A stretch of DNA of 64,000 nt. Source: Schauerella aestuarii (GTDB taxonomy: Bacteria > Pseudomonadota > Gammaproteobacteria > Burkholderiales > Burkholderiaceae_B). Positions 1 through 10,070 of this stretch are shown piece by piece. A program made the position numbers and the translations under genes. The notes beneath the pieces were generated by a model. That model made no database searches, was not told the DNA's origin, and saw nothing but the letters and a program-made list of their open reading frames with translations. The stretch covers positions 620,001-684,000 of the forward strand of contig NZ_SIZW01000042.1 in NCBI RefSeq assembly GCF_009866805.1. The letters run 5' to 3'. The first letter of the stretch is position 1; every line of letters begins with the position of its first letter.

Positions 1-2
1 AG

Positions 3-368
3 TCCGCCATCGAAAAAGGTGCGCAGCCGCTGCACGGCTTCATGCTGCGTCAAACTCGCGAAAACGACCTTGCGCTGTTTGCCAATCTGGCCAAAGTGCC
101 TGAAATCGATTCGCCGGAGCAAGTGCCGATGAGCATCCTGGTGCCTGCATTCATCACCAGCGAACTCAAAACAGCCTTCCAGATCGGGTTTACGATCTTC
201 ATCCCGTTCCTCATCATCGACCTGGTAGTGGCCAGTGTGTTGATGGCGTTGGGGATGATGATGGTGCCGCCCGTCAGCGTAGCACTGCCCTTCAAATTGA
301 TGTTGTTCGTGCTTGCCGACGGTTGGAACCTGCTGATGGGTTCGTTGGCGCAGAGCTTCTTCCAGTAA
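3..368 (+). CDS. fliP: FliP, flagellar type III export gate protein (5' end outside window)
   Basis: This is the C-terminal part of FliP. The open frame runs in from the window edge, where the first complete codon is at position 3, and stops at 366-368. The visible 121 residues match the FliP family: a charged stretch ([14 protein letters not shown]), then [17 protein letters not shown], then two hydrophobic segments with the conserved block [19 protein letters not shown] and a C-terminal [16 protein letters not shown]. FliP forms the export-gate core with FliQ and FliR in the inner membrane at the base of the hook-basal body. fliQ follows after 16 nt and fliR after that, the canonical fliPQR order. 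The start codon lies outside the window. Confidence 0.96.
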   Translation, partial: SAIEKGAQPLHGFMLRQTRENDLALFANLAKVPEIDSPEQVPMSILVPAFITSELKTAFQIGFTIFIPFLIIDLVVASVLMALGMMMVPPVSVALPFKLMLFVLADGWNLLMGSLAQSFFQ

Positions 369-384
369 ACGCCAGAGACAGACG

Positions 385-654
385 ATGAACACCGAAGCCG
401 TCATGACCATGTCGTACCAGGCGATGAAAATCGCGCTGGCGCTCGCTGGCCCCCTGCTGCTGGTCATTCTGGCGGTGGGCCTAATCATCAGTATTTTTCA
501 GGCGGCCACGCAGATCAATGAAATGACGTTGTCGTTCATCCCGAAGCTGCTGGCCATGTGCGCGGTGCTTGTGCTTCTGGGGCCTTGGCTGGCGGGCATC
601 ATGGTCGACTATATCCGCCAGTTGATTGGCGGCATCCCCGGCATCGTGCAGTAA
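385..654 (+). CDS. fliQ: FliQ, flagellar export gate subunit
   Basis: This is an 89-residue protein, the standard FliQ length, made almost entirely of two transmembrane hairpin helices (about residues 15-40 and 50-75). The family block PLLLVILAVGLIISIFQAAT followed by QINEMTLSFIPK is present. Several FliQ subunits pack around the FliP-FliR core of the export gate. It sits 16 nt after fliP and 109 nt before the preferred fliR start, so the three are very probably co-transcribed. Confidence 0.95.
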   Translation: MNTEAVMTMSYQAMKIALALAGPLLLVILAVGLIISIFQAATQINEMTLSFIPKLLAMCAVLVLLGPWLAGIMVDYIRQLIGGIPGIVQ

Positions 655-763
655 GCGCTGCCATGTTTGCGACAACGCCCCGTCCGATCGCCTACGGCCT
701 GCGTCATATGCCGAGCTTGCGTTACGCGTTGCGCGCATCACGCGCCTAAACCCACCAGCCGCC

Positions 764-1552
764 ATGCTTTCCGTCACGCAAGATCAGTTATACGGCTGGC
801 TCACGCAGTTCATGTGGCCTTTCGTACGCGTGCTTTCGCTTTTCGCCGTCGCGCCGCTGTTTGGGGAATCGAGCATCCCGCGAACGGCAAAGATTGGATT
901 GGCTGCGGTGTTTGCAGTCGCGATCGCACCAAGCATCCCGCCGATTCCAGTGATTCCGCCAGGGTCGTACACCGGATTGTTGATACTTGCCCAGCAAGTC
1001 ATGATCGGCATCGCGATCGGGTACACCATGCGCATCGTCTTCAGTGCCGTCCAAACCGCCGGCGAATTCGTCGGCCTGCAAATGGGACTCTCGTTCGCAA
1101 CCTTCTTCGATCCATCAATGGGTGCGAACACCGCCGTGCTCTCACGCTTGTTCAATATCGTGGCGATGCTGATCTTTCTCGCCATCGACGGCCACCTCCT
1201 GATGCTTGCCGCCATCGTGCGCACATTCGAGACGCTGCCGATCGGTGAGCTCACGTTGCATCAGAACGGCTGGGGTGTGCTTGTCGAATGGGGAAGCACG
1301 ATTTTCAGCTCCGGACTGTTGCTGGCATTGCCGTTGATCGCAGCGTTGCTGACGATCAACCTCGCACTTGGCATCCTCAACCGCGCCGCGCCGCAATTAT
1401 CGGTGTTCTCCGTGGGCTTCCCGATCAGCATCACGGTTGGTGTCATTCTGCTGGCCATCGTACTGCCACAAACACCACCGTTCCTGGAAGATCTGTTTCA
1501 GGCCGGTCTGGAGGCAACGAGTCGAGTTGTCGATGGGTTTGCCGGCAGGTAG
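764..1552 (+). CDS. fliR: FliR, flagellar export gate subunit
   Basis: I place the start at the ATG at 764 (MLSVTQDQLYGWLTQFMWPF). This gives 262 residues, the usual FliR length. An in-frame start at 626 would add 46 residues overlapping the end of fliQ with no FliR character. Conserved features are the N-terminal RVLSLFAVAPLFGESSIP and several hydrophobic helices, including the GEFVGLQMGLSFATFFDP block. FliR is the single-copy export-gate component that seals the pore with FliP and FliQ. The last codons and the stop lie inside the first unit of a 19-nt degenerate tandem repeat (1544-1619). No strong ribosome binding site is seen before 764, so the start is only fairly certain. Confidence 0.92.
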   Translation: MLSVTQDQLYGWLTQFMWPFVRVLSLFAVAPLFGESSIPRTAKIGLAAVFAVAIAPSIPPIPVIPPGSYTGLLILAQQVMIGIAIGYTMRIVFSAVQTAGEFVGLQMGLSFATFFDPSMGANTAVLSRLFNIVAMLIFLAIDGHLLMLAAIVRTFETLPIGELTLHQNGWGVLVEWGSTIFSSGLLLALPLIAALLTINLALGILNRAAPQLSVFSVGFPISITVGVILLAIVLPQTPPFLEDLFQAGLEATSRVVDGFAGR

Positions 1553-1619
1553 GACGTGGCCCGGTAGGTACAGCGTTGATCGGCAGGTAAGGCAGCGATC
1601 GATAGGTAAGACACCTATC
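1544..1619. repeat. Degenerate 19-nt tandem repeat at the fliR stop codon
   Basis: Four consecutive units of exactly 19 nt can be laid out: 1544-1562, 1563-1581, 1582-1600 and 1601-1619. They share a GGYAGGTA core followed by a poorly conserved half that often ends in GATC. The core decays but recurs further on (about 1638 and 1661). The first unit contains the fliR stop codon. No protein or RNA explains it. Confidence 0.6.
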
Positions 1620-1917
1620 AATGGGCAACGCATCGACGGTAGGCAAGGCATCCACCAGTCGGTCAGGTATAGGCCGGTGGCTAGGCGTCGGCCGACAAGG
1701 CAATCGAAGTTAGTCTATCGATAACCCGCCAGCGATGTTCACCCAGCAAACAAAAACGCGCTCTCCAATCTAAGCTGGAAGGCGCGTTTTCTTTTATCGA
1801 ATCTACTTTCTTTTGCTCACCTTGCGGCGCTATCCGAGAAGGATGAGAAAGGCGACAAACCGATCGAAGTGCAGATCGACGCCTGCCAGCATCAATCTCA
1901 CTTCGACCATCCGCATC
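1553..1917. other. Intergenic region between convergent fliR and mcp1
   Basis: This is 365 bases without a gene. The first third is the degenerate 19-nt repeat and its decayed continuation (to about 1690). A hairpin terminator sits at 1753-1790. The remainder up to the mcp1 stop shows no recognisable element apart from a small CCGCAT/ATGCGG dyad overlapping the mcp1 stop. Confidence 0.6.
1753..1790. terminator. Bidirectional rho-independent terminator between fliR and mcp1
   Basis: A perfect 9-bp stem is formed by AAAACGCGC (1753-1761) and GCGCGTTTT (1782-1790). T-rich sequence follows on the plus strand (CTTTTATC). On the minus strand the stem runs into TTTTTGTTTG. It can end fliR transcription from the left and mcp1 transcription from the right. 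Confidence 0.8.
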
Positions 1918-3657
1918 CTATGCGGGAGCACCCAGCGAGACTGGTGCGTATCCATCCGACCGGCTTTGACGGGTCGAGACCTGCGCCACCTCCGGCATGC
2001 CGTCATTCAGCTTGAAGACCGCCACGGCATCGGCCAATTGTTGCGCCTGCTCCTGCAACGACGCGGCGGCTGCGGCAGCCTCTTCCACGAGCGATGCGTT
2101 CTGCTGCGTTACCTCATCCATCTGCGACACAGCGCGATTCACTTGATCGATACCCGTGGATTGTTCATCGGATGCCGCCGAGATTTCGCCCATGATGTCG
2201 GTTACGCGTTTCACCGACGACACGATCTCCTGCATGGTGTCGCCCGCACGTGCCACTTGCTGCGAGCCGGCGCCGACCTTGCTCACGGAGTCCTCGATCA
2301 ATCCTTTGATTTCCTTCGCAGCCTGCGCGCTGCGCTGTGCCAATGAGCGCACCTCGGCGGCCACCACTGCAAAGCCCTTGCCCTGCTCGCCTGCGCGTGC
2401 CGCTTCAACAGCTGCATTCAACGCGAGAATGTTGGTTTGGAACGCGATACTGTCAATCACGCCGACAATCTCGGAGATTTTTTTCGAGCTCGTCGAGATG
2501 GCCTGCATCGTGCCCACGACCTCATTCACCACGCTGCCGCCGCGCTCCGCCACATCCGAGGCACTTGCGGCAAGCTTGTTCGCTTGACGCGCATTGTCAG
2601 CGTTCTGCTTCACGGTCGAAGCCAACTCCTCCATGCTCGCAGCCGTTTCCTCCAGTGAAGCGGCCTGCTGCTCAGTACGGCTCGACAGATCGGTATTTCC
2701 AGCTGAAATCTCGCGCGAACCGATATTGATTTCATCCACACCGCGACGCACTGATGACACCGTCTGCGTGAGGCTATCCTGCATGCGACGCAATGCACTG
2801 AACAACGAGCCCACTTCGTTCGTCGAGGTCACGTCAATACGTTGCGTGAGATCGCCAGCGGCGATGCGATCGAAGTGCTGGCCGGCATTGACCAACGGAC
2901 GCACGACCGTACGACCGAACATGATGCGTGCAAGCACCATCATGATGAAGGACAACACCACAGCAGCAATAACCGCCATCGCAGCCAGCTTGAAGTTCTG
3001 CTCCGCCTTGGCCGACGTCGCATCCTGCGACTTCTTGATGTAGTCGCCGAACTTTGCAATGGCTTCGATAAAGGCCTGGCTCCGCGGCGTGCCGTAGTCG
3101 GTATTGACCATGTAAAAGGTCGAATAGTCTTCACTGCGAAGTGCTTCGACCATGGTATCGACACCGTCATCGATGTAGGAACGATAGCGGCGCACGAGAT
3201 CCATCGAAACCTGACGTCCTTCGTCGTCTTGCAGCAGGTTCTGTTGGAAGTTGGTGAATTGGGTGCGCACTTCGTTCAGGAGATCGTTCGCACTCTTGAG
3301 CGACGCTTGTGCCGCGGCAGTCATCGACCGGTTGCCGCCACCCGCCTCTTGAAACTGTCGAGCGGCAACGAGCAACGAAACACGAGCGCGCAGCATATCG
3401 CTGTTGATGTCCTGCACCTGCGCGGCGCGATCGGTCAAACCTTCGAGATCTTTGACCGCTTTGAAATTTTCGTCTAGAAAATACACGGACATGGCGCCCA
3501 TTGCAGCCACTAAAAGGGCAAACACGCCCAACACCCACATCAGCAAAGTGCCAACTCGAGTGTTACGCAGTGATCGCTTCGTTTTTACTTTTGGCTTGCG
3601 AGCAGTCTTTTTTTTGGATGCCTTATTCGGCGCCGACGGCTCAAGCGTCATTTCCAT
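1918..3657 (-). CDS. Methyl-accepting chemotaxis protein 1 (Tar/Tsr type)
   Basis: This is a 579-residue chemoreceptor. After a Lys-rich cytoplasmic N-terminus comes TM1 (about 38-60), a periplasmic sensor of about 160 residues compatible with a four-helix bundle, TM2 (about 223-247), a HAMP domain and the signalling domain. The highly conserved hairpin tip includes [20 protein letters not shown] and [20 protein letters not shown]. Glu/Gln-rich segments on both sides supply the methylation helices. The C-terminus ends in VSLGAPA and lacks the CheR-docking pentapeptide seen on the neighbouring receptor. A good ribosome binding site (AAAGGGG) precedes the ATG at 3657. The ligand cannot be told from sequence. 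Confidence 0.93.
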   Translation of the reverse strand: MEMTLEPSAPNKASKKKTARKPKVKTKRSLRNTRVGTLLMWVLGVFALLVAAMGAMSVYFLDENFKAVKDLEGLTDRAAQVQDINSDMLRARVSLLVAARQFQEAGGGNRSMTAAAQASLKSANDLLNEVRTQFTNFQQNLLQDDEGRQVSMDLVRRYRSYIDDGVDTMVEALRSEDYSTFYMVNTDYGTPRSQAFIEAIAKFGDYIKKSQDATSAKAEQNFKLAAMAVIAAVVLSFIMMVLARIMFGRTVVRPLVNAGQHFDRIAAGDLTQRIDVTSTNEVGSLFSALRRMQDSLTQTVSSVRRGVDEINIGSREISAGNTDLSSRTEQQAASLEETAASMEELASTVKQNADNARQANKLAASASDVAERGGSVVNEVVGTMQAISTSSKKISEIVGVIDSIAFQTNILALNAAVEAARAGEQGKGFAVVAAEVRSLAQRSAQAAKEIKGLIEDSVSKVGAGSQQVARAGDTMQEIVSSVKRVTDIMGEISAASDEQSTGIDQVNRAVSQMDEVTQQNASLVEEAAAAAASLQEQAQQLADAVAVFKLNDGMPEVAQVSTRQSRSDGYAPVSLGAPA

Positions 3658-3699
3658 GTTTATCCCCTTTCGTGAAATCTATGTAGCGCCGCAGCGCAC

Positions 3700-4146
3700 T
3701 CAGCTCCCGAACCGCCCACCGGCTTGCCAAGGCTCCGGATACTGCGGCGGCGTCAGCAACTTGGTACGTAACCACGGTTCGATTAACAAATTCGTGCTGT
3801 CGACGAGCCGGATCAAGCGCTGATCCGGGCCAAACTGCAGCGTGACCGATTTACGCGAATAGAGCCCGTCGGTCACGACGGAAAACTTGTATGCCCAGCG
3901 CACGTACGACGTGCCGTCGCGCTGTGGGAAGATCTCGGAAGGAGGCGCCGTAAAGGCCTGCACGGCTTCGACCAGCGTGGTTTGACCAGGCTGAAATTGC
4001 GTCAAAGCACCACCGTCGAAATTAGTTCCGACCGTGGTGCAAGCGGATACCAGCGCAAGAATCCACACGAAACGGCATGCGCGCAACAGGGAGCGCGCGC
4101 CGGTTGCGAAGATACGCGGGTTAGAAAGATTCCCAGTCATCATCAT
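3700..4146 (-). CDS. Small putative lipoprotein between two chemoreceptor genes
   Basis: This encodes 148 residues. A basic N-terminus and a hydrophobic stretch ([11 protein letters not shown]) end in a lipobox-like LVSAC, so signal peptidase II cleavage and lipid attachment are likely. The mature part (about 110 residues) has a pattern loosely like SmpA/OmlA-type outer-membrane lipoproteins ([15 protein letters not shown], later YVRWAYKF), but I would not name it from that. The start overlaps the 3' end of mcp2 by 26 nt in another frame, and mcp1 follows 42 nt downstream. It is therefore probably translated from the same message as the two receptors. An alternative start lies two codons in (4140). 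No link to chemotaxis can be proven from the sequence. Confidence 0.7.
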   Translation of the reverse strand: MMMTGNLSNPRIFATGARSLLRACRFVWILALVSACTTVGTNFDGGALTQFQPGQTTLVEAVQAFTAPPSEIFPQRDGTSYVRWAYKFSVVTDGLYSRKSVTLQFGPDQRLIRLVDSTNLLIEPWLRTKLLTPPQYPEPWQAGGRFGS

Positions 4147-6328
4147 TCACGGGTTGCGTGGATTTGGACGCCGGCACAATGGCAGACGGCGCGGCACCGG
4201 GAGTCGTGCTGGTCCTACGCCGAGCGGCCGGTGGTGCAGATGCTGCCGGTGCAGACGGGGAAGCCTCTTTCTGCGACGGCCCCGAAGTCGACGTCGGTCG
4301 AATCTCGCGGCGCAGTTCGGAAGCCGACCGCGGCGCACGGGACGTTGGCTGACCTTGACTCGTCGACATCGTTCGTGCGGGGCGTGAAGCACCGTCCGTC
4401 GTTGCCGTGGTGCCAGACTGACCCTTGGACGTGCTCAATCGCGGTACGGCAGCCGATGCGCCAGCCTGGACAGCGCTTGCGCCCGAACCCGCAGACGATG
4501 CCGATTTGCTCGATCCCTGCCCTGCTGCGCCGCTCGTTGATGCACTCGAAGCGCCTGCTGGTTTGGCGGCCCTGCTATCACGCGCTGCGGCCGTCGGCGC
4601 CGGCAACGCCACTACAGGCGTTTCCACCATCGACGCACGCTCAGGGGTTTGCTGCGAAGATGCGCGCGTTTCATGGCTTGCACTGTAGGCACGACGTGAA
4701 GCGGCCGACGGCTGGGCATAAGCCGAACCCGACGAAGGCTGTGCCGCTGTGGACGCCCGGGCGGGGCCGCCGGCTTGGGTGTGATCGATCTTGAAGACGG
4801 CAACCGCTTCGGCCAACGCCTCGGCTTGTGTTTGTAACGCGCCAGAGGCGGCAGCGGCTTGCTCCACTAACGCAGCATTCTGCTGCGTCACATCATCCAT
4901 TTGCGTAACAGCTTGATTGACTTGATCAATGCCGTTGGATTGCTCAGCAGAGGCAGCAGCGATCTCGCCAATGATGTCGGTCACGCGCTTCACCGAAGCG
5001 ACGATTTCCTTCATCGTGGCGCCGGCCTGTTCAACCTGGTGCGATCCCACGCTGACCTTGCTGGACGAATCCTCGATCAGGCCCTTGATTTCCTTGGCCG
5101 CCTGCGCGCTGCGCTGGGCGAGCGTACGCACTTCGGCAGCCACGACGGCAAAGCCCTTGCCCTGCTCGCCGGCACGTGCAGCCTCGACGGCGGCATTCAG
5201 CGCCAGGATGTTCGTTTGAAATGCGATGCTATCGATGACGCCGACGATCTCGGAGATCTTCTTTGAACTGGTCGAGATTGCTTCCATGGTCTGCACGACG
5301 TCCGACACCGCATCACCGCCCCGCTCTGCCACATCCGAGGCGCTTGCAGCGAGCTTATTGGCCTGACGCGCATTGTCTGCATTTTGCTTGACGGTGGACG
5401 CGAGTTCTTCCATGGTGGCAGCCGTTTCCTCGAGCGATGCGGCTTGTTGCTCCGTACGGCTCGACAGATCCGTATTGCCCGACGCAATTTCGCGGGTGCC
5501 GAGATTGATCTCCTGAACGCCCGACCGCACACGATGGATCGTTGTGGTCAGGCTTTCCTGCATGCGCTTGATCGCTTCGAACAGCGCACCGATCTCGTTC
5601 TTCGACTGAACGTTCACCCGGCCCGTAAAGTCGCCCTGGGCGATACGATCGAAATGCGTGCCTGCCAGACGAAGCGGTTGCAGCACCATGCGACGGATCA
5701 ATACCCAGCAGCCGATCGCCAGAAGAATGGCTGCGACGAGCACAGCCAACATGATGTTTCTAGCACCTTCGAACTCGCTTTGCGCCTGAGCGACCAAGTT
5801 GTCGCTATAGCGATCGATTTCGTCTTTGAAAGCGTCGGCTGCTGCGCTGTAGGCGTCACGCGCGGCGCCTGCCTGCGTGCTGCTGCGCGAAAAATCCGCC
5901 ACAGCCCGCGAATTTACCGCACCTGCCATCCGTTCGATGACGGCCGTGTAGGCGGTATACGACTTGGCAACATTCTCGGTCAAACCACTGTTGACACGTC
6001 CCCGCAGCGATTCTGTGTACGTTTGAAAATGTTTACGCGACGCTTGCAGGCCACGCGTGGCCGCCGAGACGCCGCCCGACAAATCGCTGGTCTCACCGCC
6101 CTGCCATTGAATGAACAATGTATTCAACACCGACGCAGCGCGAAGTGCCTGGATCGTGGCGAGGTCGAGCTCTGTGACCTGATTGGTGTAGACGTCGTTG
6201 ATACCTTCCAACTTCTCGTGCGCGCGCTGGGCATTCCAGATGGCCAGGCCGCACGTGGCGGCAATAGCAATCAGCAACAGCGCAAGCACGCCAATAATGC
6301 AACTACGGACTTTCAGATTCGAAAACAT
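4121..6328 (-). CDS. Methyl-accepting chemotaxis protein 2 with long disordered tail and CheR-docking pentapeptide
   Basis: This is a 735-residue receptor: TM1 (about 11-30), periplasmic domain, TM2 (about 188-212), HAMP, then a signalling domain nearly identical to that of the neighbouring mcp ([40 protein letters not shown]). After the signalling domain come about 225 residues very rich in Ala, Ser, Pro, Thr and Arg, probably a flexible tether. It ends in DDDWESF, whose last five residues match the NWETF-type CheR/CheB docking pentapeptide of enterobacterial Tar and Tsr. Tar and Tsr have tethers of only about 30-40 residues, so this one is unusually long. It lies 23 nt after flgL, so it may be read from the flg operon. 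Confidence 0.93.
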   Translation of the reverse strand: MFSNLKVRSCIIGVLALLLIAIAATCGLAIWNAQRAHEKLEGINDVYTNQVTELDLATIQALRAASVLNTLFIQWQGGETSDLSGGVSAATRGLQASRKHFQTYTESLRGRVNSGLTENVAKSYTAYTAVIERMAGAVNSRAVADFSRSSTQAGAARDAYSAAADAFKDEIDRYSDNLVAQAQSEFEGARNIMLAVLVAAILLAIGCWVLIRRMVLQPLRLAGTHFDRIAQGDFTGRVNVQSKNEIGALFEAIKRMQESLTTTIHRVRSGVQEINLGTREIASGNTDLSSRTEQQAASLEETAATMEELASTVKQNADNARQANKLAASASDVAERGGDAVSDVVQTMEAISTSSKKISEIVGVIDSIAFQTNILALNAAVEAARAGEQGKGFAVVAAEVRTLAQRSAQAAKEIKGLIEDSSSKVSVGSHQVEQAGATMKEIVASVKRVTDIIGEIAAASAEQSNGIDQVNQAVTQMDDVTQQNAALVEQAAAASGALQTQAEALAEAVAVFKIDHTQAGGPARASTAAQPSSGSAYAQPSAASRRAYSASHETRASSQQTPERASMVETPVVALPAPTAAARDSRAAKPAGASSASTSGAAGQGSSKSASSAGSGASAVQAGASAAVPRLSTSKGQSGTTATTDGASRPARTMSTSQGQPTSRAPRSASELRREIRPTSTSGPSQKEASPSAPAASAPPAARRRTSTTPGAAPSAIVPASKSTQPVNDDDWESF

Positions 6329-6351
6329 GGTTTGCGCTGATCGACGCTAGG

Positions 6352-7290
6352 TTAGGACTTGAGGAATTCGGAAGCGATACTTTGGAGAATCTGGTACGAC
6401 ATCGCAGATACTTGCACGGCCAACTGATAGCTCTGCAACTGCGAAATACCTTGAACGGGATCGAGATCTTCGATATCGCTCAGCTTCTTGGCGATGCGAA
6501 GCGACTGCTGGGCGCCGGCCCCGTCCAATGACTCAATCTCGTTAAAACGTGCACCAAGTGCAGCGCGCGTTGAGGTCGCGTTGTCAAACACCGACTGCAT
6601 GTTGCGATTCGATTCGCCCACGACCGCATTCAGGTTGTCCATTGCTGCCGGGTCGTCCGCGACTGGCGTGTTCAGCGTGTCAATCAAATTTTTGAGTGTC
6701 TCGAAGAGATCGACCTTTCCGCTGCCATCCTTGGCCTCAGCCGAGAAGAACTTGTCGCCAACAATACTCGTAGCTACCTCGCGGCTCGATTCCACCTGTA
6801 CCGTACGTGCTTCGTTCAACGGCGGCAAAATTTTGAATGCCCCTTCCTCATCGTAGGGTTGTGCGTTCCCAGCGAGTCCAGAAAACAGATATTGGCCATT
6901 GGCGTCTTTCGCATTTGCATTGGCGAGCAAAGAATCGCGTATACCTTGAAGTTCGGTAGCGAGAACAGCGCGATCATCGTCTGAATATGTCGCATTACCT
7001 GCCTGAACGATCTTGGTTCGCAATGCGGTGATCGAGTCGATGACGGTCGTCATCACCGTCTCTTGTTCCTGGAGCTGTTGCTTGGCTGCAGTCCGATTGT
7101 CCTGATAAGCCTTGTTTACACTGAATTCTTGTGCGGTATTGATCGATTGGGCGGCGCCAAGCGGATCGTCGCCAGGATTCAGGAATTTCTTCATGTCCGC
7201 GTTCTTGAGCATTTGCTCATCGGCCTTGGCACGGGCGGAGGAAATAGCGTTCTGGCTATTCCTGTAGCTCATCTGCGTGCTGATCATCAT
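6352..7290 (-). CDS. flgL: FlgL, hook-filament junction protein (HAP3)
   Basis: This is a 312-residue protein with the flagellin-like ends typical of FlgL: N-terminal MISTQMSYRNSQNAISSARA and a C-terminal helix (QLAVQVSAMSYQILQSIAS). The middle includes the phrase NANAKDANGQYLFSG, common in FlgL proteins. It forms the ring joining FlgK to the first flagellin. It lies 39 nt downstream of flgK, at the end of the rod/hook operon. Two ATG codons are adjacent at the start (7290 and 7287), and either could be used. Confidence 0.95.
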   Translation of the reverse strand: MMISTQMSYRNSQNAISSARAKADEQMLKNADMKKFLNPGDDPLGAAQSINTAQEFSVNKAYQDNRTAAKQQLQEQETVMTTVIDSITALRTKIVQAGNATYSDDDRAVLATELQGIRDSLLANANAKDANGQYLFSGLAGNAQPYDEEGAFKILPPLNEARTVQVESSREVATSIVGDKFFSAEAKDGSGKVDLFETLKNLIDTLNTPVADDPAAMDNLNAVVGESNRNMQSVFDNATSTRAALGARFNEIESLDGAGAQQSLRIAKKLSDIEDLDPVQGISQLQSYQLAVQVSAMSYQILQSIASEFLKS

Positions 7291-7329
7291 GTCGTTCTAC
7301 TCCACTTAAGCGCGAGGCGCGATGCGCGC

Positions 7330-8976
7330 TCAGCCCTTCAATCCGAGAATGGTGTCAAAAATCGTCGATGCGGTTTGCAGTACCTTGGCGCTGGCCTGGT
7401 ACTGACGTTGAAACGTCATCATGTCGTTCATTTCCAGTGTTTCGCTCGTACCCGACACATTCTGCTGAGCGGCAAATCGCTCATTCGCCAATTTGGTCTG
7501 GGCTTCGAAAGCGGACTTGACGCCGGCGGCATCCACACCGATCACGTTCACAAACTGTGAATACAACTCGGTCAGGTTGGCGGTGCCGCTATTGAAAATA
7601 CGGTCACTCTGCAGGGCCGCAAGCGCCTTAGCCGTTGCGCCGTTGGCCGAACCACCAGCAGCGTCTGCCGCGGCGATGTCTTCCGAGTTCTGGACCAATT
7701 GCGTGAGATCCCGCGCGGCGTCTCGGGTCGGCGAAAGAATCCAGGTGTCACCGTCAGCTGCATCGCCTTCGACTTCAATCGAAACGCCATCCAGGTTTAG
7801 CGGGCCGGTGCCCGCACTGATCGCTGTGCCGTTGGGCAGACGCGTCACCATGTATTCACCAGCCGTGGCATCGAACCGGATCTGATAGTCGCTGGTATTC
7901 AATTTCGCGATGTCGTCGAGCTTATATGCCGGCTTGAGCGCAGCAGCGCCTGTGTTACCCGCATTCTTGAGAATCTTCGGATTGCCGATCGAAAAGAAGT
8001 CACCACCACCGGCGCCCGCGGCAGTCTTGCCGGTGCTGTGAATCGCGTTGAACGCAGTGGCCAGCGCAATCGACAACTGGCCCAAACGGTTTTGCGCACC
8101 ATCCAGGGAATTGGCGCGAACCGATACGAGGCCACCCAATGTGCCATTCACGATGGATGAATCGGCCATGTCGACGGTTTGCGAGGTGGTCGGACCGGTC
8201 TGAATCGTTGCGGCAACAACAACGCGTTGCGGGTCAGCATCCGACGGCTTGGCCACCAAAGGGTAAACCTTATTGCCCGATAACAGCGTGGTACCGTTTT
8301 CCAGCGTAACCGTAACGCGATCGCCGTCAGGTACGGTTTTAATGCCGACGAGACTGTTCAGCTCGCGCAGCTTTTGGTCACGCAGATCGAGCAGGTCGTT
8401 AGGCGCGTGACCCGTACCGGTTGCCGTCGTGATGCTCTTGTTGAGGTCGTTGATTTCATTCAGATAGCTGTTGACCTGCGTGACGGCATTCGAGATCTGC
8501 GTGTTGAGACCGTCGCGCTGGGTTTGCAATTCGTTGTAGGCCGACTTGATCTGGCTAACGAGCGTATTTCCCTTACCGATGACATCTTCGCGGATGGCAG
8601 GATCGGCTGGGCTACTGGCCAGACTGTTCAAGCTCGAGAAAAATGCCGAAATCGCCGGCGAAACGCCCACAGTGCGATCGGAGAATAGTGACGCGATCTG
8701 CGTCAACTGCGATGACTGCGTGCGCAGGCTCGATTCCTTGCTCTCGGCACCGCTGAGCTGCTGGTACAGGAATCCGTCATACGCGCGCTGAATCGTGACC
8801 GCGTTTACACCCATGCCGATGTAGCCGGTACCGGTAGACATCGCACTATTCGTGGCAACCTGTACGCTCTGGCGGTTGTAGCCTGGCGTAAGGACGTTCT
8901 GCATGTTGTTGGCCGCGACCTGAAGACGCAGTTCCGACGTACGGACGCCGGTGAGACCCAAATTAAACAGATTCAT
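7330..8976 (-). CDS. flgK: FlgK, hook-filament junction protein (HAP1)
   Basis: This is a 548-residue protein with the FlgK N-terminus (NLFNLGLTGVRTSELRLQVA, then NNMQNVLTPGYNRQ) and the C-terminal hook/HAP signature EMNDMMTFQRQYQASAKVLQ. Its length is within the usual 540-650 residues. It is the first junction protein after hook completion and is secreted by the flagellar type III system. It sits between flgJ and flgL in conventional order. Confidence 0.96.
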   Translation of the reverse strand: MNLFNLGLTGVRTSELRLQVAANNMQNVLTPGYNRQSVQVATNSAMSTGTGYIGMGVNAVTIQRAYDGFLYQQLSGAESKESSLRTQSSQLTQIASLFSDRTVGVSPAISAFFSSLNSLASSPADPAIREDVIGKGNTLVSQIKSAYNELQTQRDGLNTQISNAVTQVNSYLNEINDLNKSITTATGTGHAPNDLLDLRDQKLRELNSLVGIKTVPDGDRVTVTLENGTTLLSGNKVYPLVAKPSDADPQRVVVAATIQTGPTTSQTVDMADSSIVNGTLGGLVSVRANSLDGAQNRLGQLSIALATAFNAIHSTGKTAAGAGGGDFFSIGNPKILKNAGNTGAAALKPAYKLDDIAKLNTSDYQIRFDATAGEYMVTRLPNGTAISAGTGPLNLDGVSIEVEGDAADGDTWILSPTRDAARDLTQLVQNSEDIAAADAAGGSANGATAKALAALQSDRIFNSGTANLTELYSQFVNVIGVDAAGVKSAFEAQTKLANERFAAQQNVSGTSETLEMNDMMTFQRQYQASAKVLQTASTIFDTILGLKG

Positions 8977-9045
8977 GCAGATGTCCTCTTGTTACCAAAA
9001 TCGCTTAGGCGTTATGAATGATTAACGGCAGGACGACGGCGATAT

Positions 9046-10068
9046 TTAGCGCGCGATGGAAATATCGGCGCGCGCCACGCTTCCCTGCATCAAGCTCATG
9101 ATATCTATGAGCTTTTTCGCATAGTTTGGATCGGTCGCGTAACCTGCCGCTTGAATTTTGTGCGCAGCGTCGACCGCGTTGCGCGCGGTCGTTACAGACT
9201 CGTACCGCGGGCTGTTGCCAATGAGGCGGGCGTAGTCGGTGAACGATTCCTCATAGGAGTTGTAGGCGCGGAACGGCTGGATCATCTTGCGCGGCACGCC
9301 ATCCACGAATTCGGTGGTCATCACGTTGACCACCTTGCCCGACCAGTTCGATCCTGCCTTGATGCCGAACAGGTTGTAGGAGGTCGAGCCGTTCTCGTGC
9401 TTGATTTCGCGTTTGCCCCAGCCCGACTCAAGCGCAGCCTGACCGAGAATCAGACGCGCCGGCACGCCGCTATCTTCGGCGGCGACGTTTGCCGCATCGC
9501 GCATGCGAGATACAAATGCAACGACATGATCGGGCGCGCCATCGGCGGCTGCATCTGCACGATCGCCAGGACGATTCCGCTCGAGTACTTGCAACAGCGC
9601 CGAGATGCTCGGCATGCTGCCCTCTTCCGGATTGAACGCGCTGTCCACCCGCAGCTTGCGTGCAAGCAATCCCGCAGGCGAATTGGCTTCGGGGCTGCCG
9701 TCCGGTACGACGTTCTTGTCGTCGCCTTCGGTTTGCAACGTGCCACTGTTTCCCTGCATCTGGCGCAACAAGGCCTGCGCCAAGCCGATCCCGGGGTCCG
9801 CTAGCTGCAGTGCCAACTGCTCGTCGGCCATCGATTGCACCATGCGCGTTTGGTCAGTATCGAGCATCCCCGATTTCGGCATGGCTTGCCGCATCTGCTT
9901 GAGCATCATCTGCAGGTAAAGCGCCTCAAACTGCTGCGCAACCTTAGCCTGATGTGCGGCGCCGGTGGGACTTTCACGCACTTCGCGCTTCAAGTCCGAC
10001 AAGGCGGTCATATCGAAAACCGAACGTTGACCGCCCGTGGAGGTAAGCGGATTGCTCGATATCGCCAT
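9046..10068 (-). CDS. flgJ: FlgJ, rod scaffold and peptidoglycan hydrolase
   Basis: This is a 340-residue dual-domain FlgJ. The N-terminal rod-capping domain (about 25-115) has VAQQFEALYLQMMLKQMRQA, and the C-terminal glucosaminidase/muramidase domain (about 190-325) has the catalytic region ALESGWGKREIKHENGS with the active-site Glu near residue 214. Between them lies a variable linker (about 115-185). The enzyme opens peptidoglycan so the rod can cross the periplasm. The gene follows flgI by only 2 nt. Dual-domain FlgJ is typical of beta- and gammaproteobacteria. Confidence 0.96.
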   Translation of the reverse strand: MAISSNPLTSTGGQRSVFDMTALSDLKREVRESPTGAAHQAKVAQQFEALYLQMMLKQMRQAMPKSGMLDTDQTRMVQSMADEQLALQLADPGIGLAQALLRQMQGNSGTLQTEGDDKNVVPDGSPEANSPAGLLARKLRVDSAFNPEEGSMPSISALLQVLERNRPGDRADAAADGAPDHVVAFVSRMRDAANVAAEDSGVPARLILGQAALESGWGKREIKHENGSTSYNLFGIKAGSNWSGKVVNVMTTEFVDGVPRKMIQPFRAYNSYEESFTDYARLIGNSPRYESVTTARNAVDAAHKIQAAGYATDPNYAKKLIDIMSLMQGSVARADISIAR

Positions 10069-10070
10069 GG

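Noticed and set aside
2260-5480. Possible recent duplication of one receptor gene
   Set aside because: The signalling domains are near-identical because that region is conserved in all chemoreceptors. The sensor domains and tails are unrelated, so the pair are old paralogues rather than a fresh tandem duplication.
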